From: Collinsella aerofaciens
GTDB lineage: Bacteria; Actinomycetota; Coriobacteriia; Coriobacteriales; Coriobacteriaceae
Reading direction: 5' to 3'
Assembly: GCF_901212495.1 (NCBI RefSeq)
Contig: NZ_CAAKNY010000084.1
Span: 52,110 to 116,109, forward strand
Length of the DNA: 64,000 nucleotides
Shown here: in pieces, positions 8,399-16,058 of the stretch
Layout: every line of letters begins with the position of its first letter
Numbering within the stretch: position 1 is the stretch's first letter
Notes under the pieces: generated by a model
Databases searched by the model: none
What the model was told of the DNA's origin: nothing
The model's input: only the letters and a program-made list of their open reading frames with translations
Position numbers and translations under genes: made by a program

Positions 8399-9319
8399 AT
8401 GGCAGAGAACAAGATTCAGCTCACCAAGGCTGACCGCAAGAAGGTTTGCTTCCGTCATCAGTTCCTTCAGGGCTCGTGGAACTACGAGCGCATGCAGAAT
8501 GGCGGCTGGTGCTTCGCAATGATCCCTGCGATCAAGAAGCTCTACACCAGCAAGGATGACCAGATTGCCGCTCTTAAGCGCCACCTGGAGTTCTATAACA
8601 CCCATCCTTATGTTTCCGCCCCCGTCATTGGCGTTACCCTCGCCCTCGAGGAGGAGCGCGCCAACGGTGCTCCGATCGACGACGTCGCCATCCAGGGCGT
8701 CAAGGTCGGTATGATGGGCCCGCTCGCCGGCGTCGGCGACCCCGCATTCTGGTTCACCCTTCGCCCGATCCTGGGCGCTCTGGGTGCTTCCCTGGCCCTG
8801 TCCGGCAGCATCGCCGGTCCGCTGCTGTTCTTCTTCGCGTGGAACATCATCCGTTACGCTTTCCTGTGGTACACGCAGGAGTTTGGCTACAAGGTCGGCT
8901 CCTCCATCGCCAAGGACCTCTCCGGCGGTCTGATGGGCAAGGTCACCGAGGGTGCTTCCATCCTGGGTATGTTCATCATCGGCGCCCTGGTCGAGCGTTG
9001 GGTGTCCATCTCCTTCACCCCGGTCGTCTCCAAGGTCACGCAGTCTGCTGGCGCCTTTATCGACTGGGCTAGCCTGCCCTCCGGTTCCAAGGGCATCAAG
9101 GAAGCACTGACGATGTACAACTCCATCGGTGCCACCGCCCTTGACCAGGTGAAGGTCACCACGCTTCAGGCTAACCTCGATCAGCTCATCCCCGGCCTTG
9201 CCGCCGTATGCCTGACCCTTTTTGTCTGCAAGCTCCTCAAGAAGAAGGTCAGCCCGATCGTCATCATCCTGGCTCTCTTCGCCGTGGGTATCATCGGTCG
9301 CGTCTGCGGCTTCATGTAA
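8399..9319 (+). CDS. manZ: PTS mannose-family EIID component
   Basis: A 306-residue EIID subunit. The N-terminal half is soluble-looking and contains the family stretches FLQGSWNYERMQNGGWCF and GVKVGMMGPLAGVGDP. Hydrophobic helices follow, the last ending in LFAVGIIGRVCGFM at the C-terminus. AGGAGGGG (8381-8388) fits the ATG at 8399; an in-frame GTG at 8390 is too close to that site. EIIC and EIID together move the sugar while EIIB phosphorylates it. Confidence 0.93.
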   Translation: MAENKIQLTKADRKKVCFRHQFLQGSWNYERMQNGGWCFAMIPAIKKLYTSKDDQIAALKRHLEFYNTHPYVSAPVIGVTLALEEERANGAPIDDVAIQGVKVGMMGPLAGVGDPAFWFTLRPILGALGASLALSGSIAGPLLFFFAWNIIRYAFLWYTQEFGYKVGSSIAKDLSGGLMGKVTEGASILGMFIIGALVERWVSISFTPVVSKVTQSAGAFIDWASLPSGSKGIKEALTMYNSIGATALDQVKVTTLQANLDQLIPGLAAVCLTLFVCKLLKKKVSPIVIILALFAVGIIGRVCGFM

Positions 9320-9375
9320 GCGCACTTCGGCTTAAGACCGAGAGTTGCTAGGCAAGGGCTTTTGAGCCATTGAAA

Positions 9376-9420
9376 CGGACCGCACCCGGTGGGTACACTG
9401 GATGCGGTCCGATTGTTTTA
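9376..9420 (+). terminator. Terminator or attenuator between manZ and the DUF956 gene
   Basis: A perfect 9-bp stem (9376-9384 with 9403-9411) is followed by ATTGTTTTA. It lies between EIID and the DUF956 gene, so it may reduce expression of the last gene. Its loop contains TACACT, a possible -10 box. Confidence 0.65.
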
Positions 9421-9439
9421 TCTGGAGGGCGAGGCGCGC

Positions 9440-9838
9440 ATGGCGCAATCTCAGAACAGCAAGGTCGATCTGGCAACGCCGGCAACCTGTCTGATGGGGC
9501 TTACCAGTCACGGTAACGTGATGGTGGGCAATAAGGCGTTTGAGTACTATAACGAGCGCAATCCCGAGGACTTTATTCAGATCCCGTGGAATGAGGTCGA
9601 CTATATCGCCGCCGAGGTTTTGCGCGGCACCAAGAAGATTACGCGTTTTGCCATCTTTACCAAGGATAACGGCCACTTTACGTTTTCGACGCGTGATGAC
9701 AAAGAGACGCTTCGCGCGGTCCGCAAGTACGTTGACGAGGACAAGCTCGTGCGCTCGCCCGACTTTATCGACGTGACCACCAAGGGTGCCAAGAGCATCC
9801 CCTCCCTCATCAAAGCCCTCTTCCACAAAGGCGACTAG
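9440..9838 (+). CDS. manO: DUF956 family protein (ManO-like PTS regulator)
   Basis: A 132-residue soluble protein. DUF956 proteins (ManO in lactobacilli and streptococci) are encoded at the end of mannose-family PTS operons and are thought to modulate them. The match rests on length, position after EIID and the central stretch with IPWNEVDYIAAEV and FTKDNGHFTFSTRDD. The ATG at 9440 has GGAGGG 11 nt upstream. A hairpin separates it from manZ by 120 bases, so part of its expression may be independent. The exact mechanism is not established. Confidence 0.8.
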   Translation: MAQSQNSKVDLATPATCLMGLTSHGNVMVGNKAFEYYNERNPEDFIQIPWNEVDYIAAEVLRGTKKITRFAIFTKDNGHFTFSTRDDKETLRAVRKYVDEDKLVRSPDFIDVTTKGAKSIPSLIKALFHKGD

Positions 9839-9845
9839 CTCCTCA

Positions 9846-9914
9846 TAAGTTGCGGTGAAATAGTTCCTAAATTCGACTTTAGATGCTTCTGGCAGGGACT
9901 ATTCCACCGCAACT
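9846..9914. repeat. Long intergenic inverted repeat
   Basis: Two 22-nt arms (9846-9867 and 9893-9914) pair along their full length with two G-T wobbles and a 25-nt loop. A shorter, imperfect copy of the right arm lies at 10167-10188. No T run follows, so it looks like a repetitive palindromic element rather than a plain terminator. Confidence 0.7.
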
Positions 9915-9963
9915 TCGTTTTGATCCGTCGCTTAGAAGCTGCGTTTTGGCCTTTTCCTCAGAC

Positions 9964-10165
9964 TGGGATGAAGCTTCCCGTTGGACTCGATTGGGAAAAT
10001 CCATCCCAGTCTAAGCACCGATTCCGGGATGTAGTTTCCGGAACGGGGTCGTCTGGGAAACCATATCCCGTTTCGAGCGGAAATTCTGGGACACAGTTTC
10101 CCAGCGAGGTCCCATGAGGAAAGTCTGGACCAGAATTCACCTGGATAGTGGGACGTGCTTTCCGG
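9964..10165. repeat. Array of six alternating GGGAYG/TTTCC motifs
   Basis: Six short pseudo-palindromes occur in 200 bases, in alternating orientation: GGGATGAAGCTTCCC, GGGAAAATCCATCCC, GGGATGTAGTTTCC, GGGAAACCATATCCC, GGGACACAGTTTCCC and GGGACGTGCTTTCC. Similar motifs appear at 26412-26552 and 50750-50796. No gene is visible in the 9839-10244 gap. Confidence 0.65.
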
Positions 10166-10244
10166 AAGGCTATTCCGCCACAACTTCGAAGAGCTGCTAT
10201 GCACTGTATGGCTGCGACATAAATCTGCTACACTAATACAACAT

Positions 10245-10320
10245 GCCTCCGTAGCTCAGGGGATAGAGCACCGCTCTCCTAAAGCGGGTGTCGACGGTTC
10301 GAATCCGCCCGGGGGCACCA
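10245..10320 (+). tRNA. tRNA-Arg (anticodon CCT)
   Basis: A full cloverleaf of 76 nt including an encoded CCA. The acceptor stem GCCTCCG pairs with CGGGGGC (one wobble). The D arm is GCTC/GAGC, and the anticodon stem CCGCT/AGCGG carries loop CTCCTAA with anticodon CCT. The T arm contains GTTCGAATC. CCT reads the rare arginine codon AGG. Confidence 0.95.
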
Positions 10321-10331
10321 GGGAATATGCC

Positions 10332-10355
10332 GGCGTCGCGAGAGCGGCGCCGTTT
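10332..10355 (+). terminator. Terminator of tRNA-Arg
   Basis: An 8-bp stem (10332-10339 with 10344-10351, one wobble) with GAGA loop is followed by GTTT, 11 bases after the tRNA. Confidence 0.6.
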
Positions 10356-10376
10356 CTGGTCTGTGGGGGGCCGCCG

Positions 10377-10401
10377 GCGGATTCGGGCCGTCGACACCCG
10401 C
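10377..10401 (-). repeat. Inverted partial copy of the tRNA-Arg gene
   Basis: These 25 bases are the reverse complement of tRNA-Arg positions 10284-10308 (anticodon stem to T arm) at 23 of 25 positions; the only differences are two adjacent bases. It cannot make a tRNA. It marks a local rearrangement or insertion scar. Confidence 0.75.
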
Positions 10402-10407
10402 GTCACC

Positions 10408-10486
10408 AATTTCCCTGCGGGGGGGGGAGTTCTCGAATCCGCCCGGGGCACCAGAGATATGCCGAGCCCGGTACCGTAACGGCGAC
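10408..10486 (+). repeat. tRNA 3'-end-derived direct repeat, copy 1
   Basis: About 79 bases carry a G run, a degenerate T arm (TCTCGAATCC), an acceptor end CCGGGGCACCA and the tail GAGATATGCCGAGCCCGG. Nearly the same sequence recurs at 11106-11182. The T loop is altered, so this is not a functional tRNA. Confidence 0.75.
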
Positions 10487-10635
10487 ACGTCTTGATAGTT
10501 TTGGAAAGCTCGTCGTCGCTGCCCTAGCGCACTGCCGTTTCATGCCGATTCTGCCATGCCCACACTCTTCGCGAGGGTGAGGAGCGTGAATTGATCGGAG
10601 AGGGCCAACCACTCTGATAAAATCGTTTTCGCTGG

Positions 10636-10875
10636 CGGCAGTCCTCGTGCCGGGCAGAGCCCTCCATCCGATGGGAGGTGATGCCCATGACCGATTTTAC
10701 CGCGCTCGTGAAGCTCCTGACCGCTATGGTCTCGCTCCTCACGGCCCTTGTCGGCCTTTCCAAGGCACTCAAGCAGGGCTCGAAGCCCAAAAAGAAAGGC
10801 CACCGTCGCTAAGACGATGACCTAACTCTACTAAGCAACGGCTCTGCCCAGCTCACCACAACTTGGGCTGCCGTC
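10636..10875 (+). other. 5'-3' long-range pairing in the small-peptide transcript
   Basis: GGGCAGAGCC (10652-10661, just before the ribosome site) is the perfect reverse complement of GGCTCTGCCC (10840-10849, just after the stop). Outside these, CGGCAG near 10636 can pair with CTGCCG near 10869 in the nested order. Such end-to-end pairing is a known feature of type I toxin mRNAs such as hok. Confidence 0.5.
10687..10812 (+). CDS. Small hydrophobic peptide, candidate type I toxin
   Basis: A 41-residue peptide: MTDFTALVK, then a hydrophobic helix (LLTAMVSLLTALVGLSKAL), then a basic tail (KPKKKGHRR). Size, single helix and cationic end resemble type I toxin peptides such as the Fst, TxpA and Ldr families, but I see no clear homology. 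GGGAGG lies 8 nt before the ATG and is itself within a palindromic stretch (CCTCCATCCGATGGGAGG), so translation may be blocked by folding. A weak promoter (TTGATC, 19 bp, GATAAA at 10616) lies upstream. The gene sits between two tRNA-derived direct repeats. No antisense RNA was identified. Confidence 0.5.
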   Translation: MTDFTALVKLLTAMVSLLTALVGLSKALKQGSKPKKKGHRR

Positions 10876-11105
10876 GGCACCATTTTACCCTCCTGACGAG
10901 GAATTCGTCCATATTTCAAAAAACAAATCCTGCCTGCTATCGAACCCTTGATTCTCATTTTCAGTGCAACAGCCTCAGGACTCAGCGCAACGCGTTGCGC
11001 TCGGGGTCCCTATTTTCATAAAAGGCCCAGCAGTAGGATGCAAGCAAATTGGGCTTTTTGGTTTTAGAGATCGTGCCAGAGGAGTTGATTTCAGCCAGCT
11101 TGGCT

Positions 11106-11182
11106 AACTTCCCCGCGGGGGGAGTTCTCGAATCCGCCCGGGGGCACCAGAGATATGCCGAGCCCGGTACCGCAACGGTGCC
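11106..11182 (+). repeat. tRNA 3'-end-derived direct repeat, copy 2
   Basis: Second copy of the repeat at 10408-10486, about 700 bases away in the same orientation. It keeps a cleaner acceptor end (CCGGGGGCACCA) and runs into a complete terminator. The rest of the tRNA is missing upstream. Confidence 0.75.
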
Positions 11183-11190
11183 GGGCTCTT
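11161..11190 (+). terminator. tRNA-type terminator in repeat copy 2
   Basis: A 12-bp stem (AGCCCGGTACCG 11161-11172 with CGGTGCCGGGCT 11176-11187, one wobble) with a 3-nt loop is followed by CTTCTGGTCTT. In copy 1 the 3' half of this stem is lost. Confidence 0.8.
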
Positions 11191-11337
11191 CTGGTCTTGA
11201 ATGCGAACGACCTTACCGTCCTTTATTTCGTGCAGATAATGATGACCCCAAGAGATGGAACTCTTCGGATAAACTTTACTTTTATATCGCATCAGACAAT
11301 AGCCCCAGTTAATTAATGGGATAATGGGGAACTACAT

Positions 11338-11412
11338 ATGAAAGAGAATAGAGGAGCAAGGGCGGTCTTTACCCCTCACACCTCGCCAAAAGGGGAAAGG
11401 ATCATCGAATGA
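11338..11412 (+). CDS. Possible 24-residue upstream ORF coupled to the binding-protein gene
   Basis: An ATG at 11338, preceded by GGGG, opens a 24-codon frame (MKENRGARAVF...ERIIE) whose TGA overlaps the ATG of the next gene (ATGA). A GATAAT box lies just upstream at 11320-11325. It may be a leader peptide that couples translation to the binding protein. No homologue is known to me, and it may be chance. Confidence 0.3.
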   Translation: MKENRGARAVFTPHTSPKGERIIE

Positions 11413-13211
11413 AGAGAAAGATGATCGGCCGTGCACTCCTAGCGTTTGCGTGTTCCGTGGTACTGCTTGCCGGCACGCTGGTGGGCTGCGGGGGTTCGGG
11501 TGCGGCGGGATCCGATGGCGAACACGAGGCAATAACCATCATGGCACCTTTCCGCAACGTCAGCGCGTTCAAGGACATGGTTGCCGAGAAGTACCCGGAG
11601 ATCAACCTCGAGATTATCCCTTACAGCGGTAAGAACTACACTGCGTACACCCAGGCATCCCTTAAAGCGGACGATATGTCGGACATCTATTTTTCGACCG
11701 TGTATGAGCCGAGCTACGAGCACATGGGCGACAAACTCATCGACTTGTCAGGCTATGATTTTACTGACAAATACACCGAGGCCCGCCTCCAAGACGTGAC
11801 AGACAACGGTGCCATCTACATGCTGCCCACCTGCTACAGCTGTCTGGGCATTACCTACAACAAGACGCTGCTTAAAGAGCATGGCTGGGAGCTTCCCACT
11901 AACTTAAAAGAGCTCGAGGAGCTTGCATCCAAGGCCAAGGAGGCAGGCGTGAACCTCTGTCTCACCCAGATTCAGTACCCGGGCTTTGGCTTCCAGTATT
12001 GGTGCAACATCCTCGACACCAGCTTCTTCAACACCCCTGATGGCGTCCAGTGGCGTGCCGACTTCCTTGACGGCAAGGCCACGGTCGCAGGGTCTGAGGA
12101 GTTAAAGGCGGCCATGGAGGACCTCGACAAGTGGCGTGACTTGGGCATGCTCAACGATGGGGGCGACCCCGTTAGTGACGATGTTACGAGGGAGGAGTTT
12201 GCCAAGGGCAACACCCTCTTCATGCTCGGCAACAACAACGACTTCTCCGACGGTGACACCACGGACGAGTTCGGCTTGATGCCCTATCTGTCAAAGGATG
12301 GCAGAGACAATGCCTTTATTTTGCAAACCACGAGTTATGTGGGCCTGAACAAGCATCTGCAGGATTCCGGTAACGAGCAAAAGCTCGAGGATGCCCTGCA
12401 TGTGATGGAGGTTTTCTCCACGGTCGAGGGCATGCAAGCCTTCAACTCCTCGTACAGCGACTCCACGCTGCTGCCGCTTAAGGATTATACGCCCAAGGCC
12501 GACGGGTATTATGCGGAGATCTTGGACCAGCTCAACGAGGGCCTCACCGCTCCGTTTATATACTCTGGCTGGGAAGATCTCATCGTTCCCATCGGAAACG
12601 CAGGTCTAGACTATATCAAGGGTAAGGCCAGCTTGGCCGACTTCGAGACGGCAATCGACGATAGCCAGTCCCTCATGGTGGACAACAAGTCTCAGGTGTT
12701 CACCACGGTTACGAAGAAGCTCGATACGGACGCCTGCGCCAAGCTCGTCGGAATCTGCTTTGCCAAGGCGACGGACAGCGACCTGGCACTCATCTCAACC
12801 AACAAGTACTATCCCTACTCCGGCACCCGCGACGAGCTCAACGTCGACGGCGTGAGTGGTGCGCTCTTTGCCGGCGACGTTACGGACATGGAGATCTCCT
12901 CCATCGTTCCCACGGGTTGGACTGATAACATCAAGACTGTCACGCTTGCGGGCAAGCGCGTCAAGGACCTGATGGGCTCCGGTTACGACCGTGCGGGCGA
13001 TGGCAATGTCTACCCTTACGTGCTCGCCGCTCCGGAAGGCTTTAAGATCGACGACAACGCTACCTACAAGGTCGCCGTTGCGGGTGTGACCGATGAGGTG
13101 GCCAAGGAGGGCAATCTTGAGGACAGCGGCGTGCTCGGTCTGGATGCCATGAAAGAGTACCTGAGCAAGTTTGAGACCCTATCTCCCGCGGATGTAGCTT
13201 GGAACGATTAG
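11409..13211 (+). CDS. Lipoprotein extracellular solute-binding protein with unusual C-terminal domain
   Basis: A 600-residue exported lipoprotein. The signal peptide ends in a lipobox (GTLVGC, Cys27). Residues about 40-420 follow the pattern of ABC sugar-type binding proteins (AITIMAPFRN, DIYFSTVYEPSY, YNKTLLKEHGWELPTNLKELEELA). From about residue 430 the sequence changes: LVGICFAKATDSDLALIST, the stretch around VTLAGKRVKDLM, and YKVAVAGVTDEV resemble the C-terminal domain of 5'-nucleotidases. No transporter permease or ATPase is nearby. Instead the stop codon overlaps the start of a hybrid histidine kinase (TAGTG), so this protein probably acts as the outside sensor for that kinase rather than in uptake. 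AAAGG precedes the ATG. Confidence 0.85.
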   Translation: MKRKMIGRALLAFACSVVLLAGTLVGCGGSGAAGSDGEHEAITIMAPFRNVSAFKDMVAEKYPEINLEIIPYSGKNYTAYTQASLKADDMSDIYFSTVYEPSYEHMGDKLIDLSGYDFTDKYTEARLQDVTDNGAIYMLPTCYSCLGITYNKTLLKEHGWELPTNLKELEELASKAKEAGVNLCLTQIQYPGFGFQYWCNILDTSFFNTPDGVQWRADFLDGKATVAGSEELKAAMEDLDKWRDLGMLNDGGDPVSDDVTREEFAKGNTLFMLGNNNDFSDGDTTDEFGLMPYLSKDGRDNAFILQTTSYVGLNKHLQDSGNEQKLEDALHVMEVFSTVEGMQAFNSSYSDSTLLPLKDYTPKADGYYAEILDQLNEGLTAPFIYSGWEDLIVPIGNAGLDYIKGKASLADFETAIDDSQSLMVDNKSQVFTTVTKKLDTDACAKLVGICFAKATDSDLALISTNKYYPYSGTRDELNVDGVSGALFAGDVTDMEISSIVPTGWTDNIKTVTLAGKRVKDLMGSGYDRAGDGNVYPYVLAAPEGFKIDDNATYKVAVAGVTDEVAKEGNLEDSGVLGLDAMKEYLSKFETLSPADVAWND

Positions 13212-15913
13212 TGCCGAATCATAACGATAAACAAAGAGGTCTGCGTTCGCTCGTGCTCAAGCGCGCGGATGCGGACTTCTCCTCAAAGCAAGCCAAAACG
13301 GTGTTCATGGTGTTTCTCGCCATCGTCATCGCGGGCGCCTTGCTGTTCTTGAATATGTACGGTCGCTACAACGATCGCGTGCTCTACGAGGAGCGTCTCA
13401 GCCAGATGGGCGAGGTGACCACGGAGCTCTTTGACGGCCTCGACGATATCATCGACAGCAAATGGCACGCCGTTGACACGCAGGTCAACTATCTGTGCGA
13501 TGAGAGCCCGCAGGATGTGGAAGCGCTCGTGTCCCTCATGGAGAGGCAGCACCGTTTGGCTAATCTTGGGGACGAGGGCACCGATATCATCATGGTTGAC
13601 GACAAGGGGCGCTACTACACCCAGACGGGCCCCAAGGGGTCCATGCAGGAGATGGATCATCTGCTTGGCAATCCCGAGCGCATCAACTACGTGACCACTA
13701 CGATGACGACCAACAAGACCTTGATGGTGTTTCTCGAGCGCCTTGAGCAGCCTGTTCGTCTGTCGCTCGGCGACGGCCAAGATACCAAGATCGTTTACGC
13801 CGGCCTTCTATGCAATATGGAGGAGCTCGAGCCCTATTTCTCATGCGAGGCATATGACGGGGCGAACAACGTTATCGTTGTCGACAACGACGGCTCCAAA
13901 CTCTTCAGCAGCAACAACAGCCCGATCAGGGGGCACAACGCCTTCAGCGTCTTGAAGCAGATGCGGTACCTGCACGGCAGCTCCTTTGACAAGGCCGCCG
14001 CAGAGCTTGAGGCAAATGGCGTCGCTTATTCGAACGCCGTACTTGACGACGAGGAGTACTACTACGCCTTGAGTCGCATGGACAGCGCCGATTGGACGCT
14101 CGTCTTCCTGGTGCCGGCTCGCTATGTCGCGACAAATACCGTTGAGCTCGTCAACACGACGGTTAAGCTCGTCATGGGCTTTGCGTTTGCGCTCGTGACA
14201 GCATGCGCTGTGGCGATTTACATTGTCTTGCGCGCCAAGCAGCGCCAGGTGCTCGAGATCGAGCATAAGAACGCGGAGGGTCTCAAGCGCGTCAACGCCG
14301 AGCTCGACACCAAGAACGAGGAGCTTGAGTTTGCGGTGCGCGATGCCCAGGTGGCGCGTTCCCAGGCAGAGGCCTCCAACCACGCCAAGAGCGATTTTCT
14401 CGCCAACATGTCTCACGATATCCGCACGCCTATGAATGCCATCGTCGGCATTACAAATCTCATAGAGCACGGGACGACCAGCCCGGAGCAGCTTGCGGAC
14501 TACATTCAGAAAATCAAGCTCTCGAGCAATCACATGCTCAGCCTTATCAACGACATCCTCGACATGAGCAAGATCGAGTCCGACAAGGTCGAATTGCAAC
14601 TCGTGCCGGTGAGCTTGGCGGAGCAGATCAACCAAGTTGACAACATTATCCGTGCCCAGGCCTTGGGACGCCATCACGAGTTCCATATCTTCGTCAACGA
14701 CCTGCGCCACGAGTATCTTGTTGCCGATGGTGTCAGGCTGCGGCAGACCATCCTTAACCTACTTTCCAACGCGGTCAAGTACACGCCGGACGGCGGTCAG
14801 GTCGAGCTCAGCATCACGGAGCTTAACAGCGGCGATGCCGACTATGCGCGCTTGCTTTTCGAGGTGACCGACACGGGCATCGGCATGGATGAGGAGTTCC
14901 TCAAGTACATCTTTGATCCGTTCTCCCGCGCGGAGTCCTCGGGTACGAACAAAGTCCAGGGTACGGGTCTGGGCATGGCCATCGCCAAGAACATTGTCGA
15001 GCTCATGGGCGGCAGCATCGAGGTTGAGAGCACGCCGGGTAAGGGTTCGAAGTTTACGGTCGTCCTCGACTTGGCCATCGACAAGGACGCGAGCTACGAC
15101 ATCGGCGTGGAGCGGATGCTGCTTGTGTGCGGCGAGCAGCGCCTCAAGCGCAATGTCAGCATGCGCTGCGAGGAGGCCGGCATCGTCCTCGATGTTGCAA
15201 AGAGCGTTGAGGACGCATGTGCGGGCGCAGCTGCGCACATTGCAGACGTCATCCTGCTCGCAGGTTGTGTTGACGACCCTGCGCTCGGGGCGAGCATCGC
15301 GGCGCTGCGAGAGGCGGCAGGGGAGGACGGGCCGCTCGTCTTCTGCATCGACTATGCTCTGCGTGGGCAGGTCACCCAGCGCGTCGTGGCTGCCGGAGCC
15401 GATGGCTTCGTCTCGCGTCCGTTCTTCTTGGCGGAGCTCGAGGGCGTCGTGCGCCGCGTCTATGGCAGCACGGCGACGCCGACATCCGATACCTCTGTGC
15501 TTAACGGCATGCGCTTCTTGTGCGCGGAGGACAACCAGCTCAACGCAGAGATTCTCAGCGCGTTGCTCGAGATGAGCGGTGCGAGCTGTGAGGTCTGCCC
15601 CGATGGTGCAGCGATTGTCGAGCGCTTTGCCAGCGTCAAGCCCGGCGAGTTCGACGCCATCCTCATGGACATCCAGATGCCGAGGATGAATGGCTTGGAG
15701 GCGACGCGTGCCATTCGCATGGGTGCTAACCCGTTCGGTGCCGTCATTCCCATCATCGCCATGACGGCGAACGCGTTTTCCGAGGATGTGCGCGGCAGCC
15801 TGGAGGCGGGCATGACCGCGCACACCTCCAAGCCCATCGACATCAGCCTACTCGAGAAGACGATGGAGAAGCTTGTCGCTCCCCCCCCCCCTCGATCCGG
15901 CGGCGATAGCTGA
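13211..15913 (+). CDS. Membrane hybrid sensor histidine kinase with two receiver domains
   Basis: A 900-residue kinase. Two membrane helices (near residues 25-45 and 315-340) frame an outside sensor domain of about 270 residues. A coiled linker leads to the HisKA domain (FLANMSHDIRTPMN, His402), an ATPase domain (NLLSNAVKYTPDGG; DTGIGM; GTGLGM), a degenerate receiver lacking an obvious phospho-Asp, and a true receiver (ILMDIQMPRMNG, Asp820). There is no DNA-binding output domain, so a separate partner must act. I chose the GTG at 13211, which overlaps the stop of the binding-protein gene; a TTG at 13199 is also possible. The last codons contain an 11-C tract. Confidence 0.9.
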   Translation: MPNHNDKQRGLRSLVLKRADADFSSKQAKTVFMVFLAIVIAGALLFLNMYGRYNDRVLYEERLSQMGEVTTELFDGLDDIIDSKWHAVDTQVNYLCDESPQDVEALVSLMERQHRLANLGDEGTDIIMVDDKGRYYTQTGPKGSMQEMDHLLGNPERINYVTTTMTTNKTLMVFLERLEQPVRLSLGDGQDTKIVYAGLLCNMEELEPYFSCEAYDGANNVIVVDNDGSKLFSSNNSPIRGHNAFSVLKQMRYLHGSSFDKAAAELEANGVAYSNAVLDDEEYYYALSRMDSADWTLVFLVPARYVATNTVELVNTTVKLVMGFAFALVTACAVAIYIVLRAKQRQVLEIEHKNAEGLKRVNAELDTKNEELEFAVRDAQVARSQAEASNHAKSDFLANMSHDIRTPMNAIVGITNLIEHGTTSPEQLADYIQKIKLSSNHMLSLINDILDMSKIESDKVELQLVPVSLAEQINQVDNIIRAQALGRHHEFHIFVNDLRHEYLVADGVRLRQTILNLLSNAVKYTPDGGQVELSITELNSGDADYARLLFEVTDTGIGMDEEFLKYIFDPFSRAESSGTNKVQGTGLGMAIAKNIVELMGGSIEVESTPGKGSKFTVVLDLAIDKDASYDIGVERMLLVCGEQRLKRNVSMRCEEAGIVLDVAKSVEDACAGAAAHIADVILLAGCVDDPALGASIAALREAAGEDGPLVFCIDYALRGQVTQRVVAAGADGFVSRPFFLAELEGVVRRVYGSTATPTSDTSVLNGMRFLCAEDNQLNAEILSALLEMSGASCEVCPDGAAIVERFASVKPGEFDAILMDIQMPRMNGLEATRAIRMGANPFGAVIPIIAMTANAFSEDVRGSLEAGMTAHTSKPIDISLLEKTMEKLVAPPPPRSGGDS
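15881..15891 (+). repeat. Run of 11 cytosines at the end of the kinase gene
   Basis: An uninterrupted C11 tract encodes the Pro run near the C-terminus. Gain or loss of one C changes only the last five to ten residues, so any phase variation would alter just the tail. Confidence 0.8.
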
Positions 15914-15970
15914 CGAATAAGCGCCGGCAATGCGCTGGCGCTAAGGCAGGCCTCCGACGTCTACCTATAT

Positions 15971-16005
15971 GCAAAACGCCCGCTTGCTGGGGGAGCAAGC
16001 GGGCG
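15971..16005 (-). terminator. Terminator of the pknB operon
   Basis: A perfect 12-bp stem (15977-15988 with 15994-16005) with a 5-nt loop is followed on the minus strand by TTTTGC. It ends the long minus-strand operon and may also stop the kinase transcript from the other side. Confidence 0.85.
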
Positions 16006-16058
16006 CCTGTGAGCGAATATGTTTGCGGTGAGAGCTGGAATGAGCGGTGGGGTGGCGA

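Noticed and set aside
9964-10165. CRISPR array
   Set aside because: The repeats are short, alternate in direction, vary in sequence and have no uniform spacers; no cas genes are present.
10408-10460. Second functional tRNA downstream of tRNA-Arg
   Set aside because: Only the 3' part is present and the T loop is altered; no D or anticodon arm can be formed.
11409-13211. ABC sugar importer operon
   Set aside because: No permease or ATPase gene lies near; the next gene is a histidine kinase coupled by overlap.
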